Source: Saccharospirillum sp. (GTDB taxonomy: Bacteria > Pseudomonadota > Gammaproteobacteria > Pseudomonadales > Natronospirillaceae). Taken from it: DNA of 64,000 nucleotides. Below the pieces are notes generated by a model. That model had not been told where the DNA came from. It saw only the letters and a list, made by a program, of their open reading frames with translations, and did no database searches. This document shows, in pieces, positions 18,874 to 27,704 of this stretch. Position 1 is the first letter of the stretch. The number at the start of each line of letters is the position of its first letter. The DNA lies in NCBI GenBank assembly GCA_018402545.1, contig JAGYIL010000001.1, forward strand, positions 2,728,001-2,792,000, given 5' to 3'. Made by a program: the position numbers and the translations under genes.

Positions 18874-19142
18874 CTCAAGTTTTGGAGTTCGCTGAGGAGA
18901 CAAGCGGCGGGTGCCGGGTGTGCCCCTGTGGGGTAGTCCGCAGCAGGGACTAAAACGCCGGGAGCGTTTTAGCATGAGCGCAGCGAGCCCGGAGGGTGAA
19001 TCCCATGGATGGGATTCATATCCTGCGGCCTAGGCTCCATGGATGGATTGAGTGGGCGGCATCCCGCCCGACCCCACAGGGGCACACCCGGTATCCGACG
19101 CAGACCAATGCCACCCAACCAACCCGAACTCCGAAACTTGAG
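18874..19142. repeat. Palindromic interspersed repeat, copy 3 (long form)
   Basis: Between convergent moeA and bioY. The outer arms 18874-18891 (CTCAAGTTTTGGAGTTCG) and 19125-19142 pair with one mismatch. The inner arms 18911-18933 and 19072-19094 pair with two mismatches. Internal hairpins include TAAAACGC-cggga-GCGTTTTA and GAATCCCAT-GG-ATGGGATTC. The sequence is almost the same as copy 1 over more than 200 bp. It contains no plausible gene. Confidence 0.9.
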
Positions 19143-19144
19143 TA

Positions 19145-19696
19145 TTAAGCCTGTCGGGTAGCCACTGCTCCGGGCAGCCCTTTGTAAACCGCTTGAGCCA
19201 CCAGCGCTGTTAACACAACTTTGATGGTGTCACCGGGTACATACACGGCCATCACCTGTACCGAACGCAACCACTCACTGCCCGTCACCAACTTGAAACC
19301 AAGGATGCCAAAGACATATAGCACCAGAATCCCGCCCACGAACGCGCCAACACCGGCCGCGATCAGAATCGACTGACGCTGCAGCAGGCGGGCCACATAG
19401 CCGGCCACCAGTGCCGCCACCGGGAACCCGATGATAAACCCCGCAGTAGGGCTGGCAAAGACACCCAGTCCACCACGCCCACCTGACAACAGAGGGGCAC
19501 CCAGAGCCACGACACCCGCAAACAACAGCATCGACAGAAAGCCGCGCCACGGGCCGAGCATCACCCCGGCCAGCATTACGCCCAGCGTTTGTGCGGTAAT
19601 GGGAATGCCGGTCACAAAAGGCACAGGCGGGATCAGGCCGAGGGCTGCGACGAGGGCGGCGTACAAGGCCATTTGCACGAGGGCTTGGTCTTTCAC
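19145..19696 (-). CDS. bioY: Biotin ECF transporter S component
   Basis: Substrate-binding membrane subunit for biotin uptake. The 183-residue protein has six hydrophobic segments and the BioY motifs PVPFVTGIPITAQTLGVMLA and FASPTAGFIIGFPVAALVAG. It is the last gene of bioM-bioN-bioY on the minus strand, 9 bp after the bioN stop. The tripartite arrangement makes this a dedicated high-affinity biotin importer. Confidence 0.94.
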   Translation of the reverse strand: MKDQALVQMALYAALVAALGLIPPVPFVTGIPITAQTLGVMLAGVMLGPWRGFLSMLLFAGVVALGAPLLSGGRGGLGVFASPTAGFIIGFPVAALVAGYVARLLQRQSILIAAGVGAFVGGILVLYVFGILGFKLVTGSEWLRSVQVMAVYVPGDTIKVVLTALVAQAVYKGLPGAVATRQA

Positions 19697-19705
19697 TGCT
19701 ATCTC

Positions 19706-20338
19706 CTATTGGGGTTGAACCATTGAAACGGGGGTTTCGGGTGATCGCACACCGCCCCGGGCTGCCAGAGCCTGGGCAACGTGATCGGACATGCGAATGG
19801 CATTGATCAGCATGGGAATCGCCAGGCGCCAGACGGCACGGCCACCGCCACGCGATTTCCAGGCTTCAAGCAAACTGTTCAGCACCGCCATCAATACCGG
19901 TACAAAACGAACGAATAACGCCACGGTAAAGGCAATGCGGTGTGGCGCCACACCGACCCGCCTGAGGGGCGCCAACAAGGGCATCACAGCATCCATCATG
20001 GCGTCCATCCGGGTGGTGAGAGTGACCAGATTGGCCAGCCAGATCAGCGTCAGCATGCGCAGCAACATCAGAACGGCGGCACTGACAGACTGACTCCAGG
20101 TCTGAACCACGAAAATTAGAATGAACATGGGCAGGAGCGGTTTGACCACCCAGAGGTATGACCAGCCTGCTGACCCCAGGCTCCGGTACGCGAGAATGAC
20201 TGCGATCAGCGCTGCCCCGGCAGTCCACAATGACGTCAGTGCATAGAGCGCGATGCTGGTTGCCATCAGCACCAGTAATTTTAACCCGGCTGGCTGCCGG
20301 TGCAGCCAGGATTGGCGATGCACGTAGAGCGTCATCAT
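19706..20338 (-). CDS. bioN: Biotin ECF transporter T component
   Basis: Transmembrane coupling subunit (EcfT). The ~210-residue protein has several membrane helices and two Ala-Arg-Gly/Ser-Arg-Gly type motifs (WKSRGGGRAV and QALAARGGVRSPE), which contact the ATPase. The start is at the tandem ATGATG (20338/20335) overlapping the bioM stop; the frame opens 7 codons upstream, but inside bioM. Confidence 0.9.
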   Translation of the reverse strand: MMTLYVHRQSWLHRQPAGLKLLVLMATSIALYALTSLWTAGAALIAVILAYRSLGSAGWSYLWVVKPLLPMFILIFVVQTWSQSVSAAVLMLLRMLTLIWLANLVTLTTRMDAMMDAVMPLLAPLRRVGVAPHRIAFTVALFVRFVPVLMAVLNSLLEAWKSRGGGRAVWRLAIPMLINAIRMSDHVAQALAARGGVRSPETPVSMVQPQ

Positions 20339-21033
20339 AAACTGAACGCCTCGTTGCACGCGGTACGGTAATCGGCAATGACGGTCTCCGGGTCGCCATC
20401 GCCCCGAACCTGGCCCTGTTCAAGCCAGAGCACCCGGTCAAACGCGGCCAGCACGTCCAGATCGTGGCTGATCATGATCAGTTGTTGCGGCAAACCCAGC
20501 AGCCAGTCGGTCAGAAACTGACGGGTGGGTAGATCCAGCGCCGAAAAGGGCTCGTCCAGAATCAGCACGGCCGGGTTCATGACCAGCACCGCCATGATGC
20601 AGACCCACTGCTTTTGACCTTCCGACAGGGAGTGCACCGGTCGCTCGGCCCAGTCGAACCGGTGGTGTTCCCGCAAGCAATGCTCGGCACGTTCTCGCGC
20701 GTCTGTCTTGCCCAGGCCCTGGTTGCGCAGCCCGAACATCAACTCTTCAATCACGGTGGGGAAAATCAGTTGGTGATCCGGGTTCTGAAAAATAAAGCCT
20801 ACCTGATCGGCCATGGCTTCAGGCCCGTCGACCGGACTGTGACCCCGCACCTGCAAGCGGCCCTGGCTGGGTTGTAGCAAGCCATTAAACAGGCGTACCA
20901 GTGAACTCTTGCCCGAGCCATTGTTGCCAATCAGGCCGATGCGGCGCTCGCTCAGCGTCAGGTTAAGGTCACTCAGCACGGTTTGATCGTCGCGCTTCAG
21001 AGTAACCTGGTTCAGCTCAATGGTCAGGGTCAT
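20335..21033 (-). CDS. bioM: Biotin ECF transporter ATPase component
   Basis: ABC-type ATPase energising BioNY. About 232 residues with Walker A GNNGSGKSS, Q-loop FIFQNPDHQLIF (ECF-type), signature LSEGQKQWV, Walker B AVLILDEPFSALD and the switch His in IMISHDLD. ATG 21033 (MTLTIELNQVTLK) is preferred over the upstream frame opening at 21108 because homology begins there. It overlaps bioN. Confidence 0.93.
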   Translation of the reverse strand: MTLTIELNQVTLKRDDQTVLSDLNLTLSERRIGLIGNNGSGKSSLVRLFNGLLQPSQGRLQVRGHSPVDGPEAMADQVGFIFQNPDHQLIFPTVIEELMFGLRNQGLGKTDARERAEHCLREHHRFDWAERPVHSLSEGQKQWVCIMAVLVMNPAVLILDEPFSALDLPTRQFLTDWLLGLPQQLIMISHDLDVLAAFDRVLWLEQGQVRGDGDPETVIADYRTACNEAFSL

Positions 21034-21230
21034 GCCGTGTCGGGCCTGGTTCAAATTTGATGCGGAGCATACCAAACTGAAAAATAATAGAACCCCAGTA
21101 TTTATCAAGTGATTACAAATTAACCCAACTTGACCTTATTGCACTGAACAACACTGCGTTGCCAAAGCAGGCACTGCGTCCGTGCACCAATACGGTACAC
21201 TGTGCACCACTCTTTGGGACGCGACGACCG

Positions 21231-21992
21231 ATGTACGAACTCACCCCCTTTTTCATTGCCCTGCTGCTTTCGACGGGCCTATTGGCCGGCATCATCAACG
21301 TGATGGCAGGCGGCGGCTCCAACCTCACCCTGCCCGCCCTGATGGCGATGGGCATGCCGGCCGATGTGGCCAATGCCACCAACCGAGTCGGGGTTTTTCT
21401 GCAGGGCGTCGTCGGGTTGCGCGGCTTTCATGCCAAGGGCAGGCTCGATACCGACGACAGCAAGGCGATTCTGATTCCGATGATGGCCGGCGGGGCCGTC
21501 GGAGCAGCCTGCGCCTCCTTTCTGCCCAACACCCTGCTCAAACCCATTTTGCTGATCACCATGATTACCCTGGCGGTGATCATGCTGGTGCGACCCAGCA
21601 TTGTGATTCCCGGCCCCGATGAACAGCCCTACACCGTCAAACAGCGCCCCAAAGCACGCTGGGGGCTGTTTTTAACCGGTGTTTACGGGGGCTTTGTTCA
21701 GGCGGGCGTTGGTTTTTTACTGATCGCGGCAGTGGCAGGCGCCCTGCGCTATGACCTGGTCAAGGCAAATGCCTATAAACTGCTCGGCACCATCGCCTTC
21801 ACCACGGTGTCGCTGGTGATCTTCATCGCCCGGGGTCAGGTCGCCTGGGTGCCGGGCCTGGTGTTGGCGGTCGGCACCATGATCGGCGCCCAGCTCGGCG
21901 TGCACCTGGCTATAAACGTCAGTCAGCGCACCATGAAATGGTTTTTACTGATCATGACGCTGGCGGCCAGCGCGGCGGCTGTCTGGCTATAA
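21231..21992 (+). CDS. Sulfite exporter TauE/SafE family permease
   Basis: A 253-residue integral membrane protein with about eight segments and the duplicated TauE-type motif: GIINVMAGGGSNLTLPALMA early and GVYGGFVQAGVGFLLIAAV in the second half. The family exports sulfur-containing or other organic anions; the substrate here is unknown. ATG 21231 is chosen over the longer open frame because the membrane domain starts there. It stands alone, divergent from bioM. Confidence 0.88.
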   Translation: MYELTPFFIALLLSTGLLAGIINVMAGGGSNLTLPALMAMGMPADVANATNRVGVFLQGVVGLRGFHAKGRLDTDDSKAILIPMMAGGAVGAACASFLPNTLLKPILLITMITLAVIMLVRPSIVIPGPDEQPYTVKQRPKARWGLFLTGVYGGFVQAGVGFLLIAAVAGALRYDLVKANAYKLLGTIAFTTVSLVIFIARGQVAWVPGLVLAVGTMIGAQLGVHLAINVSQRTMKWFLLIMTLAASAAAVWL

Positions 21993-22023
21993 ATCCCCCC
22001 CGTTTCGCCGGGTTTTGGGCTAG

Positions 22024-22887
22024 TCAGTAAAGCTGTCGCAGATAGGTCAACGTATCGTCAAACCCCGGTGACCGGTCACGCAAGCGAACCGAAAACGAGG
22101 CGACCGTATCGTTGTGATTGACGCCTTCATAGCGATGCGTTTGAACCGGTATCCCGTTCTGACGGTAGGCTTCAGCCAGATTGGGCAGATTGCGCGGGCG
22201 AACAATGGTGTCATCGAGCCCGTCGATCAGCAGCGCCTGCGGATCATCGGCGCTGACAAAGTTGATCGGCTGCGTTTGGGGAATTCCGTCGGCTCCGCCA
22301 AAGAGGTCGATTAAATCCGGATCCGACAGCGGGAGAAAATCATAGGGGCCGGACAACCCGACCCAGGCTCGAATGTGCGAACGGTCAACACCGGCCTGGT
22401 TCAAATACTGCTCATCCAGTGCCAGCATGGCGGCGATGTGCGCACCCGCCGAATGCCCCATCAGCACCAGTCCGTCATCCGCCAGGCCTTCGCTCACCGC
22501 CCAGGCGACGGCCGCCGCGCCATCCTCGACAAAGGCTGGAAACGTCACCTCCGGGTACAACCGGTAGTCCGGCACAACAACCCGATACCCTGCGTCGGCC
22601 AATGCCTGGGCCACAAAACGGTAGCCACCTTTATAACCCTCCTGCCAGGAGCCGCCATAAAAGAAGATCAGCGTTGGAGCTCCGGCTTCCGGCTCGGTTG
22701 GGTGGTAAAGATCGAGCGTCTGGCGTGGCTGGCCGCCATAGGCAATGTCGGCGGCGCGTTCATAGCCGTCGTGAGGGGTAATCAGATTTAACGCTGGCAA
22801 GGCGCACCCGCCGAGCAAAAGCGTTAGCGGAAGTAGCCATAAAAAAGGCCGGTACCGCCAGGTACCGGCCAGAGCATGCAGAAACAT
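22024..22887 (-). CDS. Lipoprotein alpha/beta hydrolase (carboxylesterase-like)
   Basis: About 287 residues. The N-terminal hydrophobic stretch ends in lipobox LLGGC (near residue 28), so it is probably an outer-membrane lipoprotein. It has the oxyanion region IFFYGGSWQEGYKGGYRF, nucleophile elbow GHSAGAH (catalytic Ser), Asp in DGLDDTIVRP and His in GVNHNDTVA, giving a full triad of the HSL/BD-FAE esterase group. A terminator-like hairpin lies within its signal-peptide codons (separate entry). Confidence 0.85.
   Translation of the reverse strand: MFLHALAGTWRYRPFLWLLPLTLLLGGCALPALNLITPHDGYERAADIAYGGQPRQTLDLYHPTEPEAGAPTLIFFYGGSWQEGYKGGYRFVAQALADAGYRVVVPDYRLYPEVTFPAFVEDGAAAVAWAVSEGLADDGLVLMGHSAGAHIAAMLALDEQYLNQAGVDRSHIRAWVGLSGPYDFLPLSDPDLIDLFGGADGIPQTQPINFVSADDPQALLIDGLDDTIVRPRNLPNLAEAYRQNGIPVQTHRYEGVNHNDTVASFSVRLRDRSPGFDDTLTYLRQLY
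22841..22870 (-). terminator. Terminator-like hairpin inside the 5' end of the hydrolase gene
   Basis: On the minus strand GGCCGGTACC-tggc-GGTACCGGCC (perfect 10-bp stem) is followed by TTTTTTAT. It lies about 90 bp past the prpD stop, so it can end the prp transcript, yet it also falls within the first 16 codons of the hydrolase reading frame. Confidence 0.85.
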
Positions 22888-22959
22888 CAAGAGGAACCTG
22901 AATTTGCGTATCTAGCTCATTATACGCTCTCCGGACGAATCCGGATGCGTCTTGGAGTG

Positions 22960-24444
22960 CTAGATCACCATCAAGTCCATAAAGCGGTGCACCGGGGTTT
23001 TCTTAAGGCGTTCGGCATCCTTGCACAACTCAAAGATTTCTGCGGTGCGGCTTGCCGGGAAGCGGGTGGCCAGGTTGGCCCGGAATTTCTGCTCCAGCAA
23101 TGGAATGCCCTCGGCACGGCGGCGACGGTGGCCAATGGGGTATTCCACGGCGACCTGCTCGGTGCTGCTGCCATCCTTGAAAAAGACCTGAATGGCGTTG
23201 GCAATCGAACGCTTGTCCGGCGCGTGATACTCGGCGCTGTAGCGCTTGTCTTCAACAATCTCCATTTTCTCACGCAAGGCGTCAATTTCCGGATGGGCCG
23301 CGTGAAAATCATCTTCATACTGCTCGGCCACCAGGTTGCCAAACAACAGGGGCACCGCCGCCATGTACTGCAAGCAGTGGTCACGGTCGGCAGCGTTCGC
23401 CAGCGGACCAACCTTGCTGATGATGCGAATCGCCGATTCATGAGTGGTAATCACAATGCGGTCGATCTCATCGATGCGGTCTTTCACCTGGGGGTACAGG
23501 GTAACGGCCGCTTCGGCAGCGGTCTGAGCATGAAACTCAGCCGGGAAGCTGATCTTGAACAGAATCTGCTCCATCACATAGCTGCCGTAGTCGCGCTGAA
23601 ATTTGAACGAGCGGTCGGCCTCGGGTTTAACTTGCTGATCCTTATTGGTTTTACTAAACAGCACATCGTAAAACCCCCATTGTGGCGCGGTCAGCGCACC
23701 GGGAATGCCCATCTCGCCGCGCAGAGCGATGTCAACCAAACGTACTGCCCGGCTCGTGGCATCACCCGCCGCCCAGCTCTTGCGTGAACCGGCATTGGGG
23801 GCATGGCGGTAGGTGCGCAGCGCCTGACCATCGACCCAGGCATGAGACAGCGCACTGAGCAATTGCTCACGGTTCGCGCCCATCAGTTTAGCCACCACTG
23901 CCGTAGAGGCGACTTTTACCAGCACCACATGGTCCAGACCCACACGGTTAAACGAATTCTCCAGAGCCAGCACACCCTGAATTTCATGCGCCTTGATCAT
24001 GGCTTCGAGTACAGCGTCCATGGTCAACGGCGCTTCACCCTGGCTGACCCGCACCTGCGACAGGTGATCGGCCACGGCCAGAATACCGCCCAGGTTGTCC
24101 GACGGGTGGCCCCATTCGGCGGCCAGCCAGGTGTCGTTGTAATCAAGCCAGCGCACAATGGCGCCGATATCCCAGGCGGCTTTCACCGGATCGAGTCGCA
24201 GTTGTGTGCCCGGTACACGCGCGCCATTTGGCACAACGGTACCTTCAACAATAGGCCCCAGGTGTTTGGTGCATTCAGGGAAACGCAATGCCAGCAGACC
24301 ACAACCGAGTGTGTCCATCAGGCAATTACGGGCGGTATCCCAGGCTTCGTTGCTGTCAATCTTGTAGTCGAGCACGTAATCGGCAATGGCCTGCAAGACA
24401 TCGTCGTACTCTGGGCGGTTGTTCAGATCTACGTTGGAACTCAT
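22960..24444 (-). CDS. prpD: 2-methylcitrate dehydratase
   Basis: Dehydrates 2-methylcitrate to 2-methyl-cis-aconitate in propionate breakdown. The 494-residue protein belongs to the MmgE/PrpD family: [41 protein letters not shown] (active-site region) and [17 protein letters not shown]. Length and motifs match enterobacterial PrpD rather than the AcnD/PrpF pair. It is the last gene of the minus-strand prp cluster, separated from prpC by 288 bp containing a repeat element. Confidence 0.95.
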   Translation of the reverse strand: MSSNVDLNNRPEYDDVLQAIADYVLDYKIDSNEAWDTARNCLMDTLGCGLLALRFPECTKHLGPIVEGTVVPNGARVPGTQLRLDPVKAAWDIGAIVRWLDYNDTWLAAEWGHPSDNLGGILAVADHLSQVRVSQGEAPLTMDAVLEAMIKAHEIQGVLALENSFNRVGLDHVVLVKVASTAVVAKLMGANREQLLSALSHAWVDGQALRTYRHAPNAGSRKSWAAGDATSRAVRLVDIALRGEMGIPGALTAPQWGFYDVLFSKTNKDQQVKPEADRSFKFQRDYGSYVMEQILFKISFPAEFHAQTAAEAAVTLYPQVKDRIDEIDRIVITTHESAIRIISKVGPLANAADRDHCLQYMAAVPLLFGNLVAEQYEDDFHAAHPEIDALREKMEIVEDKRYSAEYHAPDKRSIANAIQVFFKDGSSTEQVAVEYPIGHRRRRAEGIPLLEQKFRANLATRFPASRTAEIFELCKDAERLKKTPVHRFMDLMVI

Positions 24445-24494
24445 GGTCGGGTCCTGTTTTAAATAGAAAGTTCAAATACAAAATCAAAAGTGAG

Positions 24495-24696
24495 AACTCA
24501 AGTTTCGAAGTTCGTTGTCCCTGGGTGGCTGTCGCCCGCGTCAGACACCGGTGATGCCTCTGTGGGGTCGGCGTGAATCCGTCAATGGCGGTCCGACGTC
24601 TCGGGCCTAGGCCGCAGCATCCCTGCTGCGGACTTCCCCACAGAGGCACCACCGGCATCCGACGCTCGACATTTTGCGAACTTCAAAACTTGAGTT
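24495..24696. repeat. Palindromic interspersed repeat, copy 4
   Basis: Lies between prpC and prpD inside a co-directional cluster. The outer arms 24495-24514 and 24677-24696 pair with one mismatch in 20 (AACTCAAGTTTCGAAGTTCG). The inner arms 24546-24567 and 24636-24656 pair around GATGCCTCTGTGGGG, a different sequence from copies 1 and 3. The core CCTAGGCCGCAGCATCC is the reverse complement of the core in the other copies. Confidence 0.85.
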
Positions 24697-24732
24697 ACAC
24701 AGTCACTGAGAAACTGTTTTTGCTTATATCAG

Positions 24733-25857
24733 TTAACGCTCTGACAACGGCACAAAATCACGCATTTCCGGGCCAACGTAATCCGCATTGGGCCGGATGA
24801 TCCGGTTTTTGGCGCGCTGCTCTTTTATGTGCGCCGTCCAGCCACTGACTCGAGCCATCACAAAAATGGGCGTAAACAATGGCGTTGGAATACTCAGGGC
24901 GTGGTAGGCCGGTGCGTGAAAGAAATCGGCATTTGGAAATAGCTTTTTCTCGTCCCACATGACCGTCTCGCACCGCTCAGCAATGTCGTACAAATGGCTG
25001 TCGCCACTTTGTTCGGCAAGCCGTTTTGCCCAGGCTTTGATAATGGCATTGCGTGGATCGCTGGTGCGATAAACCGCATGGCCAAAGCCCATGATTTTTT
25101 CCTTGCGCGAGAGCATGCCCTGCAATTGCTGTTCGGCATCGTCCGGGTCCTTGAACCCTTCGATCATCGCCATGGCTGCTTCGTTGGCGCCACCGTGCAA
25201 GGGCCCCCTCAATGTACCGATGGCACCGGTCACCGCACTGTAGATATCCGTCAGGGTACTGGCAGCGACGCGGGCCGCAAAGGTTGAGGCATTGAATTCA
25301 TGCTCGGCATACAGAATCAGCGACGCATGCATGACCGCGACGTGGACCGGATCGGGAGTTTTCTGATGCAGTAACGTCAGAAAGTGTTCTGCGATGCTCT
25401 CTGCATCGCTGTAGGTTTCTATACGACGGTTGAAATGCGAAAAGTGGTACCAGTAGCAGATGATTCCCGGGAAGGCGGCCAGCATGCGCACGATCTCGGC
25501 ATCCTGTTCATCGAAACTGTGCTCGGGTTCCAGCACACCGAGCATGGAACAGCCGGTGCGCATCACGTCCATTGGGTGAGCACTGGCCGGAATGCGCTCC
25601 AGCGTTTCGAGCAATGCCTGAGGCAGTTCGCGTTTTTCCTTCAGACTGCTGGCGTAATCGGTCAGTTGTTCGGCCGTTGGCAATTCACCAAACTGCAGCA
25701 AATAGGCGACCTCTTCGAACTGGGCATTGTCGGCCAGGCTTTGAATGTCATAGCCCAGATAGGTCAGGCCACTGCCCTCTTTACCGACTGTGCACAGCCG
25801 GGTTTCTCCGGCTACCTGGCCGCGTAGTCCGGCTCCGGATACGGGTTTGTCCACCAT
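24733..25857 (-). CDS. prpC: 2-methylcitrate synthase
   Basis: Condenses propionyl-CoA with oxaloacetate. The 374-residue citrate-synthase-fold protein has catalytic residues in GPLHGGANEAAM (His), GFGHAVYRTSDPR (His) and FPNADFFHAPAYHAL (Asp). The short N-terminus without the regulatory domain of GltA fits the type II methylcitrate synthase. Flanked by prpB and prpD, so the assignment is firm. Confidence 0.95.
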   Translation of the reverse strand: MVDKPVSGAGLRGQVAGETRLCTVGKEGSGLTYLGYDIQSLADNAQFEEVAYLLQFGELPTAEQLTDYASSLKEKRELPQALLETLERIPASAHPMDVMRTGCSMLGVLEPEHSFDEQDAEIVRMLAAFPGIICYWYHFSHFNRRIETYSDAESIAEHFLTLLHQKTPDPVHVAVMHASLILYAEHEFNASTFAARVAASTLTDIYSAVTGAIGTLRGPLHGGANEAAMAMIEGFKDPDDAEQQLQGMLSRKEKIMGFGHAVYRTSDPRNAIIKAWAKRLAEQSGDSHLYDIAERCETVMWDEKKLFPNADFFHAPAYHALSIPTPLFTPIFVMARVSGWTAHIKEQRAKNRIIRPNADYVGPEMRDFVPLSER

Positions 25858-25958
25858 GATCAGTCTCCTGTACGTATCGTAATGTCTGTGTTTTATTTTT
25901 AGTTCTGAAACCGTTTTAAGCAGTCACCAAACGTCTCATTGAATGCTCAGCGTACCGG

Positions 25959-26849
25959 CTAGCGAGCTGTGTTTTCGCTGAACAGGGCATCAAGCTTCGC
26001 TTCGAAATCGTGATAATTCAGGACGTCGTACAGATCCATTCGGGTTTGCATCATGTCGACCACGGCTTTCTGATCGCCCTCCACCTTGATGCTCTGATAA
26101 ACCTCGAGTGCCGCCAGGCTCATCGCCCGGAAAGCACTCAACGGGTACAGCACCATGGCAACACCGGTGTCGGCCAACTCTTTTTGATTAAACAGAGGGG
26201 TTTGTCCGAACTCGGTTATGTTCGCCAGAATGGGCACATCCATGGCTTCGGCAAACGCCTTGTAGTCGTCCAGCGTATGCACAGCTTCAGCGAAAATGCC
26301 GTCTGCTCCGGCCTCGACACAGGCCCGGGCCCGGTCGATGGCCGCATGCAGGCCTTCCTGGGCAAAGGCGTCAGTACGGGCCATCACGAAGAAATCATCG
26401 TCCTGTCGCGCATCCACACAGGCCTTGATCCGGTCGGCCATTTCCGCCTGGCTGACGATGGCTTTGTTGGGCCGGTGACCACAGCGTTTCTGCATCACCT
26501 GGTCTTCAATATGAATGGCCGCCACCCCGGCTCGTTCCATCTCACGAATGCAGCGGGCAATGTTAAAGGCACCGCCGAACCCGGTGTCGATATCCACCAG
26601 CAGGGGCAGTTCACAGGCACCGGTAATGCGCCGCGCATCTTCCAGAACATCATTCAGGGTGGTGACACCCAGGTCGGGCAAACCAAAGGACGCGTTTGCG
26701 ACGCCACCGCCCGACAAATAAATCGCCGAATGGCCGGCCCGCTCTGCCAGCATGGCCGTGTAGGCATTGATGGTGCCAACGATCGGCAAGGGGTTTTGTG
26801 CCGCCAGGGCATCGCGGAAGCGGCGGCCGGCCGTGATTGCAGCCTTCAT
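25959..26849 (-). CDS. prpB: 2-methylisocitrate lyase
   Basis: Cleaves 2-methylisocitrate to pyruvate and succinate. The 296-residue isocitrate-lyase-superfamily protein has the catalytic loop KRCGHRPNK (Cys), metal-binding [11 protein letters not shown] and HIEDQ, and MARTDAFA. Its ATG overlaps the stop of the upstream GntR gene by 4 bp, so regulator and enzyme are translationally coupled. Confidence 0.96.
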   Translation of the reverse strand: MKAAITAGRRFRDALAAQNPLPIVGTINAYTAMLAERAGHSAIYLSGGGVANASFGLPDLGVTTLNDVLEDARRITGACELPLLVDIDTGFGGAFNIARCIREMERAGVAAIHIEDQVMQKRCGHRPNKAIVSQAEMADRIKACVDARQDDDFFVMARTDAFAQEGLHAAIDRARACVEAGADGIFAEAVHTLDDYKAFAEAMDVPILANITEFGQTPLFNQKELADTGVAMVLYPLSAFRAMSLAALEVYQSIKVEGDQKAVVDMMQTRMDLYDVLNYHDFEAKLDALFSENTAR

Positions 26850-27505
26850 AGCAGAGTCTCCTCAGTCGTTTGTTCGAGTACCCGGCGTGCCGAGCGAATG
26901 TGTCGTTTCATCAGCAGCGAGGCGAGTTCGCCATCGCGTTGTTGCAGTGCTTCATAAATGCGCTGGTGTTCTTCCAGTGCCTGGCGGGGTCGCCCGCGCC
27001 GGTGTGCAGACTGAAACCGGAACATGCGCACTCGTTGATAGAGCTCGTCACACAACAGGCTGATCAGCCAGCGGTTACCGCTGGCCTGAATGATGTTGAA
27101 ATGAAAGTCCAGATCCCCTTCCTGCTGTATGTAAAACTGGTCATTCTGGTCATCCAGGTAGCGTTCGTGTCGGGCGAGTACCGCGCCCAGCTCCTGCAGG
27201 GCTTCGTCGGTCATGTTCTTCGCCGCCAGCTCACAGGCAAGCGACTCCAGGTTTTCCCGTATCTGATACAGCTCGATCAGCTCCTGACGGTCCACGCCGA
27301 CCACCTGGGCTCCGACATGAGGCACCTTGCGCACCAGCCGACGGCTTTCCAGGCGGTGCAGCGCCTCGCGCAGCGGGCCGCGGCTAATGCCCAGTTCAGT
27401 CGATAACTCCGACTCGCGCAACCTTTCATTGGGCGCAATATCACCGCGCACGATGGCTTCAAGCAGTTGCTGGTAAATGCGGTCGACCTGAGTGCGTGCT
27501 TCCAT
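26846..27505 (-). CDS. GntR-family (FadR/FCD) regulator of the prp cluster
   Basis: A 219-residue protein: an N-terminal winged helix (about 1-75; [27 protein letters not shown]) and an all-helical FCD ligand domain with metal-type His/Asp residues ([13 protein letters not shown]). Position at the head of prpB-prpC-prpD indicates a propionate-pathway regulator. Two 12-bp palindromes of the type ATTGTnnACAAT lie just upstream of its start and are likely its own operators. Confidence 0.88.
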   Translation of the reverse strand: MEARTQVDRIYQQLLEAIVRGDIAPNERLRESELSTELGISRGPLREALHRLESRRLVRKVPHVGAQVVGVDRQELIELYQIRENLESLACELAAKNMTDEALQELGAVLARHERYLDDQNDQFYIQQEGDLDFHFNIIQASGNRWLISLLCDELYQRVRMFRFQSAHRRGRPRQALEEHQRIYEALQQRDGELASLLMKRHIRSARRVLEQTTEETLL

Positions 27506-27507
27506 AG

Positions 27508-27519
27508 ATTGTCTACAAT
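27508..27519 (-). promoter_or_regulatory. Putative GntR operator 1 (ATTGTCTACAAT)
   Basis: Perfect ATTGT-CT-ACAAT dyad 3 bp upstream of the regulator's start codon (27505). It shares the half-site with the second copy at 27571-27582. Binding here would block translation-proximal transcription, giving autorepression. Inferred from symmetry and position. Confidence 0.6.
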
Positions 27520-27570
27520 AAAACGATAATTAGCCCATTAAACGGATATAACGTCGTACTTTCAACCTTA

Positions 27571-27582
27571 ATTGTAAACAAT
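27571..27582 (-). promoter_or_regulatory. Putative GntR operator 2 (ATTGTAAACAAT)
   Basis: Second perfect ATTGT-nn-ACAAT dyad, 63 bp from the first (about six helical turns), so dimers bound at both sites would lie on the same DNA face and could cooperate by looping. It lies in the intergenic region between the regulator and the divergent gene at 27705. Confidence 0.6.
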
Positions 27583-27704
27583 GAGACCAATGGACGACCC
27601 ACAATGACCCGGTGAGCACCAGAGAGACTGTGGCCGGGGTCACTGACACCAAAACCCGTAATCCTCTATACTGCCCACAGGCTCCCAGCGACAGGACCAG
27701 CACC

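Noticed and set aside
19100-21230. Biotin riboswitch or BirA site upstream of bioM
   Set aside because: The short bioM-TauE gap shows no recognisable aptamer or clear BirA palindrome.
22876-23787. 303-codon plus-strand open frame opposite prpD
   Set aside because: Shadow of prpD on the other strand; composition reflects reverse-complemented codons.
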